Positions 5,575 through 12,677 of a stretch of DNA of 13,913 nucleotides are shown here, in pieces. The notes under the pieces were generated by a model. That model was not told the origin of the DNA and made no database searches. It saw nothing but the letters and a program-made list of their open reading frames with translations. Position numbers and translations under genes: made by a program. Position 1 is the first letter of the stretch; every line of letters begins with the position of its first letter. This DNA comes from Verrucomicrobiota bacterium (GTDB lineage: Bacteria; Verrucomicrobiota; Verrucomicrobiia; Chthoniobacterales; UBA10450). The stretch spans positions 1-13,913 of the forward strand of contig QHNF01000054.1 of the NCBI GenBank assembly GCA_003218345.1. The letters are read 5' to 3'.

Positions 5575-5599
5575 CACTCCTAGCGACGTGCACGCATAA
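5471..5599 (+). CDS. Possible overlapping 42-residue ORF
   Basis: An ATG at 5471 opens a frame of 42 codons (MSELMDFMFGRLTGCLVLFA at the start) that overlaps the end of the preceding gene by 104 bp and stops nine bases before the Rrf2 start. It has a short hydrophobic patch and two cysteines but no recognisable domain. GGAAGG lies three bases before the ATG, closer than usual. It could be a real small protein, the true end of the upstream gene after a frameshift, or nothing. Confidence 0.2.
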   Translation: MSELMDFMFGRLTGCLVLFAASDSSNGKCGENGHDTPSDVHA

Positions 5600-5608
5600 G
5601 AGGGAGAC

Positions 5609-6181
5609 ATGAAGCTTTCTAAACGTGGCGAATACGCGCTTCGCGCTCTCATCGATCTCGGCATCGCTTCCGAACTCGGCTGGCCGATGCTTCAGGCAAG
5701 CGAGCTGGCCACGAAAGAAAAACTACCGATCAAATTCCTCGAGCAGATTTTTACGCAGCTCAAGGCGGCCGGATACGTGAAAAGCAGACGCGGAAAGTTT
5801 GGCGGCTACTCACTTGCGCGCCCCATGAGCCAAATAAAATTTGGCACCGTCATTCGGTTGATTGACGGACCGCTCGCTCCGATTCGATGCGTGAGTCAAA
5901 TGGCGTACGTGCGCTGCAGTTGCCCGGACGAAGTGCACTGCGGCTTGCGGATGCTTATGCTCGATGTGCGTAATGCCATCACGAAGCTCCTTGATCGCTA
6001 TACTCTCGCGGACATTGTAGAAATCACGTTGCGCAAGCTGCGCCGGGACAAGGTTACGCCGCCGTTTCTCTCACGATCAACCAAGCTCCGGTCTGTGTTG
6101 CCGCCGATGGTTAATCGGCTGGGAGACGGCGGACTAAAATTCAACTCAGTAGGGCCAACATCAGGGAGACGCAGGAAATGA
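5609..6181 (+). CDS. Rrf2-family transcriptional regulator with four cysteines
   Basis: The 190-residue protein begins with the Rrf2 signature, MKLSKRGEYALRALIDLG. It is followed by a winged helix-turn-helix, with a recognition region around residues 40-70 (KFLEQIFTQLKAAGYVKSRR, then GKFGGYSLAR). Cysteines lie at 94, 103, 105 and 111 in IRCVSQMAYVRCSCPDEVHC, where IscR-type members bind a Fe-S cluster. The extra cysteine and the spacing differ from classical IscR, so a cluster or thiol sensor is possible but not shown. The C-terminus is about 40 residues longer than usual and basic. A GGGAG ribosome site sits four bases upstream. Placed ahead of porin and sulfonate transporter genes, it is best read as the local sulfur or redox regulator, probably acting at the dyad near 5245 (CymR-like logic). 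Confidence 0.87.
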   Translation: MKLSKRGEYALRALIDLGIASELGWPMLQASELATKEKLPIKFLEQIFTQLKAAGYVKSRRGKFGGYSLARPMSQIKFGTVIRLIDGPLAPIRCVSQMAYVRCSCPDEVHCGLRMLMLDVRNAITKLLDRYTLADIVEITLRKLRRDKVTPPFLSRSTKLRSVLPPMVNRLGDGGLKFNSVGPTSGRRRK

Positions 6182-6228
6182 AATAGACAAAAAATCGAGC
6201 GATGCACAACAGACAGGAAGAAAAAATC

Positions 6229-7632
6229 ATGTTCATCAAAAAATGTTTCGTAGCACAAATCAGCACTCTCATTTCCATCCTGCTGCTAGCGGTTCACCCG
6301 CTCGGCGCGCAAGCATCCTCTGAATCCGAACGGCTTCAGAAGCTCGAGCGCGCAGTGGAGCAGTTGCAAAAACGCAACGCCGACTTGGAGCAGGAAGTCA
6401 GCAGCATGAAGAAACAAGCTGCGTCGACGTCTAAGGTCGCCGCAAAAATGAAAACCAAAGTCACTTACGACGGAAAAAAGTACATCGAAAAGGCCGTCGT
6501 GGAAGAGAAACCGCCGGTTTTTGTCGTTCAGCGCGGATCGGAAATTAAGCTGGTGCTGGGCGGATTCATTCAAGTCAACTTTGAGGATGGCGATGTCTCG
6601 GCGTTCGAAGGCCGGTTTGGTGAGACTGCGCTAAAAGACCGGTTCCGCCTGCGCCGGGCGCGGATCAATCTGACTGGCGACTTTGCGGAGCAATTCGACT
6701 TCAAGATCGAAGGCGACTTCGGCCAGGGCGATGGCCTGAATTCCAACCGCACCGCCTTTTCGGCCACCGACATTTTTGTCAACTGGCACCAATATCCTGA
6801 GGCGCAGGTCAAAGTTGGCCAATGGAAAGCGCCATTTGGCTTGGAGCAGCTGACTCCTGATACTGCCCTATACTTTGCCGAGCGCAGCCTTCCTACCGGT
6901 GCGATCACGCCCGACCGGCAGATCGGTGCTCAACTTTGGGGAAAGCCATTCGCCGGCGTCTGGCCTGAGCAGAAGGATTTGCTGACGTATTACGCCGGCA
7001 TCTTCAACGGGAACGGACGCAACGTCAGCGTTAACGACAACAATAACTTTATGTACGTCGGCCGGCTGGAATCGACTTTGTTCAAAACCAAAGTATGGGG
7101 TCAGGAATCGAGTCTGAAGCTTGGCGCCGATGTGCTCAACAGTCGCGATGACAAGGGAACAAATATCTCACAATCATTGAACCTGTTGGTCAACGATGAT
7201 GGGTCTCTCTCGCCGTTCGTCCTGCCGGGGGCGGATGAAAGAACGGCGTGGGGAGTGGACGCTTGGCTCAAACTGGGTCTGTTTGATTTAATCGGTGAAT
7301 ACCTTCAAGAAAAAGTGGACGGTCGCACCGTGAACGGGGTGTCGCCAGGGTTCGCCGACTTCACAACGAACGGGTACTATATAACGGCAGCCTATTTCCT
7401 GATCCCGAAGAAGCTTCAATTGGCGGTCCGGTGGGAAGATTTGAATCCCGGGCAAAAGGGCAATGACGGCATTCACTCCATTACCGGTGGCCTCAACTAC
7501 TACATCCACGGAGACGATCTCAAGCTGATGGTCAATTACATTCATACCTGGTCGGATTTCCGCGAAGCAAATCCTGAGTTTGGCGATGATCAGTTCAATG
7601 AAGTCATCGCGCGCGTGCAATTGATGTTTTAG
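6229..7632 (+). CDS. Phosphate-selective-type (OprP/OprO family) porin
   Basis: The 467-residue protein is an outer-membrane beta-barrel. A signal peptide covers residues 1-29 (MFIKKCFVAQ start, AQA cleavage site). A coiled coil at 33-64 (SERLQKLERAVEQLQKRNAD) is followed by the barrel, with LVLGGFIQVNFE at its first strand, RRARINLTGDF and FKIEGDFG. It ends in RVQLMF with a terminal Phe, the usual BAM recognition signal. The N-terminal coiled coil plus the RLRRARINL-type strand is typical of the OprP/OprO (Porin_O_P) family, which favours anions. Sulfonates or sulfate are likely cargo here, given the neighbours. The ATG at 6229 follows AGGAAG; an earlier in-frame ATG at 6202 would spoil the signal peptide. 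It lies 47 bp after Rrf2 and 104 bp before ssuA. Confidence 0.87.
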   Translation: MFIKKCFVAQISTLISILLLAVHPLGAQASSESERLQKLERAVEQLQKRNADLEQEVSSMKKQAASTSKVAAKMKTKVTYDGKKYIEKAVVEEKPPVFVVQRGSEIKLVLGGFIQVNFEDGDVSAFEGRFGETALKDRFRLRRARINLTGDFAEQFDFKIEGDFGQGDGLNSNRTAFSATDIFVNWHQYPEAQVKVGQWKAPFGLEQLTPDTALYFAERSLPTGAITPDRQIGAQLWGKPFAGVWPEQKDLLTYYAGIFNGNGRNVSVNDNNNFMYVGRLESTLFKTKVWGQESSLKLGADVLNSRDDKGTNISQSLNLLVNDDGSLSPFVLPGADERTAWGVDAWLKLGLFDLIGEYLQEKVDGRTVNGVSPGFADFTTNGYYITAAYFLIPKKLQLAVRWEDLNPGQKGNDGIHSITGGLNYYIHGDDLKLMVNYIHTWSDFREANPEFGDDQFNEVIARVQLMF

Positions 7633-7736
7633 TTCGAACGAATTAAAGCGAGCTCGTATCTCAGCGCAGCGCGGCCGTGGGCGACGATGCTGAGTTCACT
7701 TATCTCATGATGGCATTCTCCTATTGAAACAAAACT
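7633..7736 (+). promoter_or_regulatory. Porin-ssuA spacer with operator-like half-site
   Basis: This 104-bp gap has no terminator with a T-run, so read-through from the porin gene is likely. TTCTCCTATTGAAAC (7715-7729), just before the ssuA start, repeats the TCCTATTGA word of the dyad at 5235-5242 but lacks a matching right half. It could be a weak secondary regulator site or chance. Confidence 0.25.
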
Positions 7737-8705
7737 ATGAAGACTAAAACATTGATAGCGATTATCGGAACGTTTGCGATTTTGGTGCAAACCGCCCGCG
7801 CAGAAGGAAAAACGGTAATTCGTTTCGGGCATTTCCCGAATATCACGCACGCCCAAGGTGTAATTGCTCACGCCTTGACGCGTCATGGCAAAGGCTGGTT
7901 TGAGCAACGTCTCGGTCCCAATGTCGAGATCCAATGGTTCACTTATAATGCGGGACCTTCTGCGATGGAGGCGATCTTCGCCGGATCGCTCGATACCACC
8001 TACGTCGGTCCGGGTCCCGCGCTCAACGCGTACTTCAAGTCGAACGGGGAGGAGATCCGTGTCATTTCGGGCGCAGCCAATGCTGGCGCGGCCCTGGTAG
8101 TAAAGGCAGATTCGCCTATCAAGAAGCCAGCCGATTTTCGCGGCAAAAAAATTGCCACGCCGCAACTCGGCAATACGCAGGACATTTCCTGCCGGGCGTG
8201 GTTAAAAGCACACGGATTCAATGTCACCCAAACGGGTGGCGACGTGACGGTGATCCCAACCGCGAACCCAGATCAGCTAGGACTCTTTCAAAGTGGCGGA
8301 GTTGATGCCGTTTGGACGGTCGAGCCGTGGGTAACCCGGCTCGAACGCGACGCGAAAGCGCGCGTATTTCTCGAAGACAAAGACACAATCACGACCTGGC
8401 TTGTTTCCAGTGCGAAGTTCCTGGGTGATCGGCGTGATTTGGCTAAGAAAATCGCAGACGCAAACGTGGAGCTGACGAAATGGATTCAGGACAATAAGGA
8501 GGAAGCGCAGAAGTTACTGATCGACGAATTAAAGGCCGAAACGCGGGCCGACTTTGCCCCGGATGCGGTCGCCAAGGCGTGGAGCCGGATTCAATTTACA
8601 AGCGAAGTATCGCGCGACTTGATTGCGAAATCAGTCCGCGACGGAAAAGATGCTGGTTTTTTTAAGGGCTCGACAGACACATCGAAGCTGATCGAAGCTC
8701 CGTAA
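7737..8705 (+). CDS. ssuA: ABC transporter substrate-binding protein, sulfonate/taurine/nitrate type
   Basis: The 322-residue periplasmic binding protein has a signal peptide at 1-22 (MKTKTLIAIIGTF, cleavage after ARA). Family landmarks of the SsuA/TauA/NrtA group follow in order: VIRFGHFPNITHAQGV, FTYNAGPSAMEAIFAGSLD, TTYVGPGPALNAYFKSNGEE, GKKIATPQLGNTQDISCR and VDAVWTVEPWVTRLE. These residues line the ligand cleft of oxyanion-type binding proteins. The TPQLGNTQD form is frequent among aliphatic-sulfonate binders, so alkanesulfonates or taurine are the favoured ligands; nitrate cannot be excluded from sequence alone. The ATG at 7737 has only a weak ribosome site. The stop overlaps the ATG of ssuB by one base (TAATG), which supports a coupled operon. 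No desulfonating monooxygenase (SsuD/TauD) is in the window. Confidence 0.85.
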   Translation: MKTKTLIAIIGTFAILVQTARAEGKTVIRFGHFPNITHAQGVIAHALTRHGKGWFEQRLGPNVEIQWFTYNAGPSAMEAIFAGSLDTTYVGPGPALNAYFKSNGEEIRVISGAANAGAALVVKADSPIKKPADFRGKKIATPQLGNTQDISCRAWLKAHGFNVTQTGGDVTVIPTANPDQLGLFQSGGVDAVWTVEPWVTRLERDAKARVFLEDKDTITTWLVSSAKFLGDRRDLAKKIADANVELTKWIQDNKEEAQKLLIDELKAETRADFAPDAVAKAWSRIQFTSEVSRDLIAKSVRDGKDAGFFKGSTDTSKLIEAP

Positions 8706-9529
8706 TGCCACGAGCCGCCCGCCTCCATTCTTCAGTGAGCGAGGAGCTCGAGGTCATTGCTCCCTCGAAGCTCGCGATCGAAAACGTATCGAAGAGTTTT
8801 CAAAGCGCATCAGGCACTGTGCTCGCGCTCGACCGGGTAAGTCTGGACGTCGCGGAAGGCGAATTTGTCTGTCTCGTCGGCGCCAGTGGCTGCGGAAAAT
8901 CGACGCTGCTAAATATAATTGCAGGCCTCGAGAAACCCGACAGCGGCACGCTGCGGGCCGATGGCAAACCAGTTACAGGACCTGGTCGCGAACGGCTCGT
9001 AATGTTTCAGGAGCCGGCGCTTTTTCCCTGGCTGGACGTCTTTGGAAATATTCTCTTCGGACTCAAGCTCAAGCCGAATCTAACAAGAAGCGACCGGCGG
9101 GACGTCGCCAAGTATTATCTCGAACTGGTCGGTCTCAGCCGGTTCGAGCACGCTAATATTCACGAGCTTTCCGGTGGAATGAAGCAGCGCGTCTCACTCG
9201 CTCGCGCGCTCGCGCCGAACCCGCGCGTGCTTCTCATGGACGAGCCGTTCGCTGCTCTGGATGCGCTCACTCGCGAGCAACTTTATGGCGACATTCAGGA
9301 GATTTGGGAAGCGCGCCGCAAAACCATTGTCTTTGTCACGCACAATGTGCGTGAAGCGGCATGTCTGGGCGACCGCGTCCTGCTTTTTTCGCCACATCCG
9401 GGCCGCATCCACGAAGAATTTCCCGTGAAACTGCCGCGCCCACGCGATATCAACAGTGTCGATCTTGCCGCGTACGCCACGCGAATCACAAAAGCTCTAA
9501 AGAGTCTCGGTCAAACCGCCGCGGGATGA
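8705..9529 (+). CDS. ssuB: ABC transporter ATP-binding protein, sulfonate/nitrate type
   Basis: The 274-residue cytoplasmic ATPase energises the importer. All motifs are present: Walker A GASGCGKST (59-67), Q-loop Q102 in MFQEPALFPW, signature LSGGMKQR (155-162), Walker B VLLMDEP (175-181), D-loop ALD (184-186) and switch His213 in FVTHNV. The EPALFPW form after the Q-loop is typical of the SsuB/TauB/NrtD group. The first about 22 residues precede the usual start of the fold. An internal start is possible, but the ATG at 8705 overlaps the ssuA stop and suits coupling. It ends with GGATGA, where the TGA overlaps the ssuC ATG. A complete, apparently active subunit. Confidence 0.92.
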   Translation: MPRAARLHSSVSEELEVIAPSKLAIENVSKSFQSASGTVLALDRVSLDVAEGEFVCLVGASGCGKSTLLNIIAGLEKPDSGTLRADGKPVTGPGRERLVMFQEPALFPWLDVFGNILFGLKLKPNLTRSDRRDVAKYYLELVGLSRFEHANIHELSGGMKQRVSLARALAPNPRVLLMDEPFAALDALTREQLYGDIQEIWEARRKTIVFVTHNVREAACLGDRVLLFSPHPGRIHEEFPVKLPRPRDINSVDLAAYATRITKALKSLGQTAAG

Positions 9530-10293
9530 AACGATTTCTTCTGGCGTCCGCTTTTTTCGCTGTCCTGCTGCTGCTTTGGGAGGCAGCGTTTCGCGCGAAA
9601 CTTTGGTCGCCAGTCCTTTTGCCATCGCCGTGGCAAGTCGCGAGTTATTTGAAGAACGCGGCTCTGGACGGAACTTTGGCGAAGGCAACCGTGATCACGA
9701 TGCGCCGCTTGCTCATCGGTTACTTCATCGGACTTGTCGTGGGACTTCCACTCGGACTCTTAACCGCGCGCTGGAAATTGTTTGGCGATACGATTGGTAC
9801 TATGGCGCTTGGCCTGCAAACATTGCCCAGCGTGTGCTGGGTCCCGCTCGCGCTCTTATGGTTTGGACAAACCGAAGCCGCCATGCTTTTTGTGGTGGTA
9901 ATGGGAACCCTTTGGTCGGTGGTCATCGCAACGGAGACCGGCGTGCGCAACGTCCCGCCGATCTATCGCCGCGCTGCGCTGACCATGGGATCCAAGCGAT
10001 TGCACATGTGGTTTAAAGTTATTCTGCCCGCCGCGCTTCCATTTATTGTCAGCGGAATGAAGCAGGGCTGGGCTTTTGCCTGGCGCTCACTCATGGCAGC
10101 GGAAATTTTCGTGACGATCCTCACTGGTTTTGGGCTTGGCCAACTTCTCCATTACGGCCGCGAGTTAAGCGCCATGGATCAGGTCATTGCGATCATGCTT
10201 GTGATCGTTGTCATCGGTTTGCTTGCAGACAAGATCTTCTTTTCGCCGATAGAGAGATTTCTCCATCACCGATGGGGCACAAGTCAGGCATGA
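9526..10293 (+). CDS. ssuC: ABC transporter permease, sulfonate/nitrate type
   Basis: The 255-residue inner-membrane permease has about six hydrophobic segments, the first at 4-20 (FLLASAFFAVLLLLWEA). The EAA loop that docks on the ATPase is at about 150-178 (AALTMGSKRLHMWFKVILPA with the conserved Gly155). Other family landmarks are LPSPWQV (32-38), the LGLQTLPSVCWVPLALLWFG stretch and GFGLGQLL. It would form the sulfonate channel as a homodimer with SsuB. The ATG at 9526 overlaps the ssuB TGA by four bases. A longer frame opens at 9361 but would run through ssuB and is rejected. The end overlaps the start of the HPr gene at ATGATG. Confidence 0.92.
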   Translation: MKRFLLASAFFAVLLLLWEAAFRAKLWSPVLLPSPWQVASYLKNAALDGTLAKATVITMRRLLIGYFIGLVVGLPLGLLTARWKLFGDTIGTMALGLQTLPSVCWVPLALLWFGQTEAAMLFVVVMGTLWSVVIATETGVRNVPPIYRRAALTMGSKRLHMWFKVILPAALPFIVSGMKQGWAFAWRSLMAAEIFVTILTGFGLGQLLHYGRELSAMDQVIAIMLVIVVIGLLADKIFFSPIERFLHHRWGTSQA

Positions 10294-10592
10294 TGTTTCG
10301 CGAAAAACGAGCACCCATCTCGGCCCGGCGGCAAGTGCGCATCACCAATAAGCTCGGGTTGCACGCGCGGCCGGCCGCCCAGTTCGTCAAACGCGCAAAC
10401 AGTTTCCGATCAGAAATCTGGCTCTTGAAACAAGGAAAGCGATATTCTGCTGCCAGTCTGATCGACGTTCTCCGCGCCAACCTCGATTGCGGCGCTACCG
10501 CCGTCCTGGAAGCACACGGTGTCGACGCGGACGAGGCCTTGGAAGATCTGGAGAGGCTGCTCGCAGAATTCCGTGAACAGGAAGACACCTAG
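10290..10592 (+). CDS. HPr-type phosphocarrier protein
   Basis: The 100-residue HPr-domain protein has the phospho-acceptor His25 in NKLGLHARPAAQFVK, matching the HPr active site GxHARPA (His15 in Bacillus subtilis HPr). S56 in KRYSAASLIDV aligns with the HPr-kinase Ser46 region, so both classical control sites appear to be kept. An Arg-rich 15-residue N-terminal extension (MMFREKRAPISARR) is unusual for HPr. The start is ATG 10290 or the adjacent ATG 10293, overlapping the ssuC TGA (ATGATG) with AGG just upstream; the ATG at 10272 is a weaker choice. No EI or EII gene is in the window. Position as the last gene of a sulfonate-uptake operon suggests co-expression, perhaps for regulatory crosstalk. 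The C-terminus ends at a CTAG shared with the opposing gene. Confidence 0.85.
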   Translation: MMFREKRAPISARRQVRITNKLGLHARPAAQFVKRANSFRSEIWLLKQGKRYSAASLIDVLRANLDCGATAVLEAHGVDADEALEDLERLLAEFREQEDT

Positions 10593-11485
10593 CGCAGCGG
10601 TCGGGCGACGAGAATTCCGCTGTCCGAGCCGTAACGATAAAGATATTTCGAAAGCTCCGCGTCTACAATGACGCGGCCGGAATTCCCGGGGGACGAAGCG
10701 TGCATAAAATGCAAGACCCCGTCATTTGTGCGTAATGCAAGGCCGACATGTGATGTGGAGTAATTTCTCGATCTGTCGTGCCCAATGATTCCGACGATGT
10801 CGCCGCTGCGTAATTTCGATTCAATTGCAGCGACCCGGTTCTTGGGAATTTCATATAGCGGCCGTGACGAAACGTTTGCTTCCATCCGCGCGAGTGGTCC
10901 GAGCAGCGATCGATTCGCAGCGAGATAACGATAGTGCCGCCAACCTGCGGTCATTTCGCCGGCTGAGTGCGGCACGCTTCGGCCGCCGAGATCGCGCGTC
11001 AGATCTTCCACGAGGCCGCGTCGGTCATTGTCGTAAAGCCAATCTTCCAAGTAATGCAGGCGCGAAAGGTATTCGCCGGTGCATTGTCCACCACGGTAGC
11101 GGTCGAGTTCGATATAATGCAACAGACGCTCCGGAGTCCAATTCGCTTCCGGCTCATTCAGCATCCGTGCGCACCCGAGCGCTGTCTCGAAAAACGTCCA
11201 GCAATCCATCCCCTGAAAATTCACCGAGGGCGACTCGATCCGGTTGTCGATCTCGAGGGTAAAATGCCTGTAGCGTGTTCCAACCAATGCTTGTCCTACT
11301 GCCGCCGTCCGCTCGCCGATGGGCAAAGCTTTCCAATTTCCAGACTTGGCCTTCGCAACCAGTCGGTTGAACTGGTCCTGTCCCTTAAAAACAGTGCCAA
11401 ATGGCAATCGTGATTCGAAAGCGAACGCGACCGAACAAGTTAAAAGCAGTGGAATAAAGAGTTTCCAACCTCGCATAGTGCGCAC
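10589..11485 (-). CDS. DUF1460 family N-acetylmuramoyl-L-alanine amidase-like protein
   Basis: The 298-residue exported protein has a signal peptide at 1-22 (MRGWKLFIPLLLTCSVAFA core). Its mature part fits the DUF1460 family: SVNFQGMDCWTFFETALG with candidate nucleophile C95, RLHYLEDWLYDN (142-153), KLRSGDIVGIIG (224-235), and STSHVGLAL with candidate catalytic H246, then LHFMHASS. DUF1460 proteins have an NlpC/P60-like cysteine-peptidase fold, and some members cut cell-wall peptides or act as amidases. Peptidoglycan remodelling in the periplasm is therefore likely. The start may be ATG 11485 or 11476 (residue 4); both keep the signal. It is convergent with the HPr gene, and the stop codons overlap by three bases in CTAG. 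It is divergent from the metallo-hydrolase, with about 70 bp between. Together with the gene at 610-1689 it gives two predicted wall hydrolases in the window. Confidence 0.85.
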   Translation of the reverse strand: MRTMRGWKLFIPLLLTCSVAFAFESRLPFGTVFKGQDQFNRLVAKAKSGNWKALPIGERTAAVGQALVGTRYRHFTLEIDNRIESPSVNFQGMDCWTFFETALGCARMLNEPEANWTPERLLHYIELDRYRGGQCTGEYLSRLHYLEDWLYDNDRRGLVEDLTRDLGGRSVPHSAGEMTAGWRHYRYLAANRSLLGPLARMEANVSSRPLYEIPKNRVAAIESKLRSGDIVGIIGHDRSRNYSTSHVGLALRTNDGVLHFMHASSPGNSGRVIVDAELSKYLYRYGSDSGILVARPLR

Positions 11486-11553
11486 AACTCAACGCGGAAT
11501 TCCTCTTCAATCAACTCCATCCATAACACCAGGGGGTACGCGCCGCGCTAAAC

Positions 11554-12585
11554 TTGGCAAGCCCAGTCGCCGGCAATCAGAACGCAAAGGGTTGCGTCAC
11601 CCAGGCAAGCTTATATTCTTTCGTGCAAGTGCCGATTCGTTTTCCAAAAAAGAGCCGCCGAAATGTTGTTCGCCAACCATCGGCGGATGGAGCTATTGCC
11701 AAACCCTCCACGCGTGTGCGGCTGCGTCCGCGACCCGACTGGCACAAGCGTAATTTCCTCACCAGCGTCCTGATCCCCTCGCTATTCACGAAACGCTCTG
11801 GTGATCACGCGCTGCCGCAATTCCCAAAAATCCGGGAAGGGGAAATTTGCATCACGTGGATCGGCCACGCGTCGTTCTTGGTGCAGACTCATGACGTCAA
11901 CATCCTAATCGACCCGATCTGGTCGAAGTGGCTTAAAGTAATCAAGCGTCTGAAGCAACCGGGCTTCGAAATTCATCATTTGCCCTCGATTGATTTCGTT
12001 CTGGTGACTCATGCTCACTTCGATCATCTCGACCGGCGCACTCTGCGGCGCGTAGCCGCCGATCAACCGATTGTTGTACCAATGGGCGTAGGAAACCTGG
12101 TGCATGACCTTGGCTTTCACATTGTGCACGAGCTCGATTACTGGCAGACGGTCGAGCTCGGGCCGCTTAAAATCTCACTCACGCCGTGTCATCACTGGGG
12201 AGCCCGATTCCTCGCGGACTTGCATCGCGATTTTGGCGGATTTGTGGTCGCGGCAAATGGCCGCACCATCTTTCACTGCGGCGACAGCGCGTACTTTGCC
12301 GGTTTTAAGGAAATCGGCGACCGCTACAACATCGACATCGCGCTGCTTCCTATTGGTGCCTATGAAGCACCTACCGGTCGCGAAGTGCACATGAATCCAG
12401 AGGAGGCGGTGCAGGCGTTTCTCGAGCTTCGTGCGGAGACTTTGATCCCGATGCATTACGGCACGTTTCGCCTTGGCTTTGAACCACTCCACGAGCCCCC
12501 GCAACGCTTGCTTGCGTGCGCTCGCGATCGGGGCATCGAGGAAAAGCTTCTTGTGATGACCGAGGGGAAGCCGGTGGTGCTGTAG
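11554..12585 (+). CDS. Metallo-beta-lactamase-fold hydrolase, NAPE-PLD/UlaG-like
   Basis: The frame is 343 codons from a TTG start. The MBL domain spans about 95-340: WIGHASFLVQ (102-111), metal site THAHFDHLD with H153, H155, D157 and H158, H213 in PCHHWGAR, bridging D244 in FHCGDSAYF, and H301 in PMHYGTFRL. The PCHHWGAR and GDSAY pattern is the N-acyl-phosphatidylethanolamine phospholipase D-like branch, so a phosphodiester or lipid-like substrate is possible; bacterial members are mostly uncharacterised. The start is unsure. There is no ATG before the fold, TTG 11554 has no good ribosome site, and GTG at 11623 or 11629 are options. The region 1-55 is basic and low in similarity signal, so the true protein may be shorter. 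The stop is three bases before a hairpin repeat. Confidence 0.82.
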   Translation: MASPVAGNQNAKGCVTQASLYSFVQVPIRFPKKSRRNVVRQPSADGAIAKPSTRVRLRPRPDWHKRNFLTSVLIPSLFTKRSGDHALPQFPKIREGEICITWIGHASFLVQTHDVNILIDPIWSKWLKVIKRLKQPGFEIHHLPSIDFVLVTHAHFDHLDRRTLRRVAADQPIVVPMGVGNLVHDLGFHIVHELDYWQTVELGPLKISLTPCHHWGARFLADLHRDFGGFVVAANGRTIFHCGDSAYFAGFKEIGDRYNIDIALLPIGAYEAPTGREVHMNPEEAVQAFLELRAETLIPMHYGTFRLGFEPLHEPPQRLLACARDRGIEEKLLVMTEGKPVVL

Positions 12586-12587
12586 TG

Positions 12588-12677
12588 AGAGGTGAGAGGT
12601 GATCGGTGAGAAGTGAATCGTGATCGGAACCAGTAGCCAATCCACCAGTCACTTCTCACGAATCACCTCTCACCTCT
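12588..12677. repeat. Long hairpin repeat between MBL and YfhO-like genes
   Basis: AGAGGTGAGAGGTGAT (12588-12603) pairs perfectly with ATCACCTCTCACCTCT (12662-12677). After a two-base mismatch, GTGAGAAGTGA (12606-12616) pairs with TCACTTCTCAC (12649-12659). The stem thus has 27 pairs and a 32-nt loop. The arms themselves are built from GTGAGAGGT/GTGAGAAGT-like tandem words. It starts two bases after the MBL stop codon. It could terminate or stabilise that transcript, or be a dispersed palindromic element. There is no T-run. Confidence 0.85.

Noticed and set aside
7629..8165. 178-codon minus-strand frame opposite ssuA
   Set aside because: It is a shadow of ssuA with no domain or ribosome site.
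9361..9525. Upstream extension of ssuC
   Set aside because: It would overlap ssuB by 165 bp; the ATGA overlap at 9526 is the standard coupled start and gives the normal family length.
12588..12677. Terminal inverted repeats of a tiny insertion sequence
   Set aside because: There is no transposase, no target duplication that I can see, and only a 32-nt loop; a palindromic repeat explains it better.
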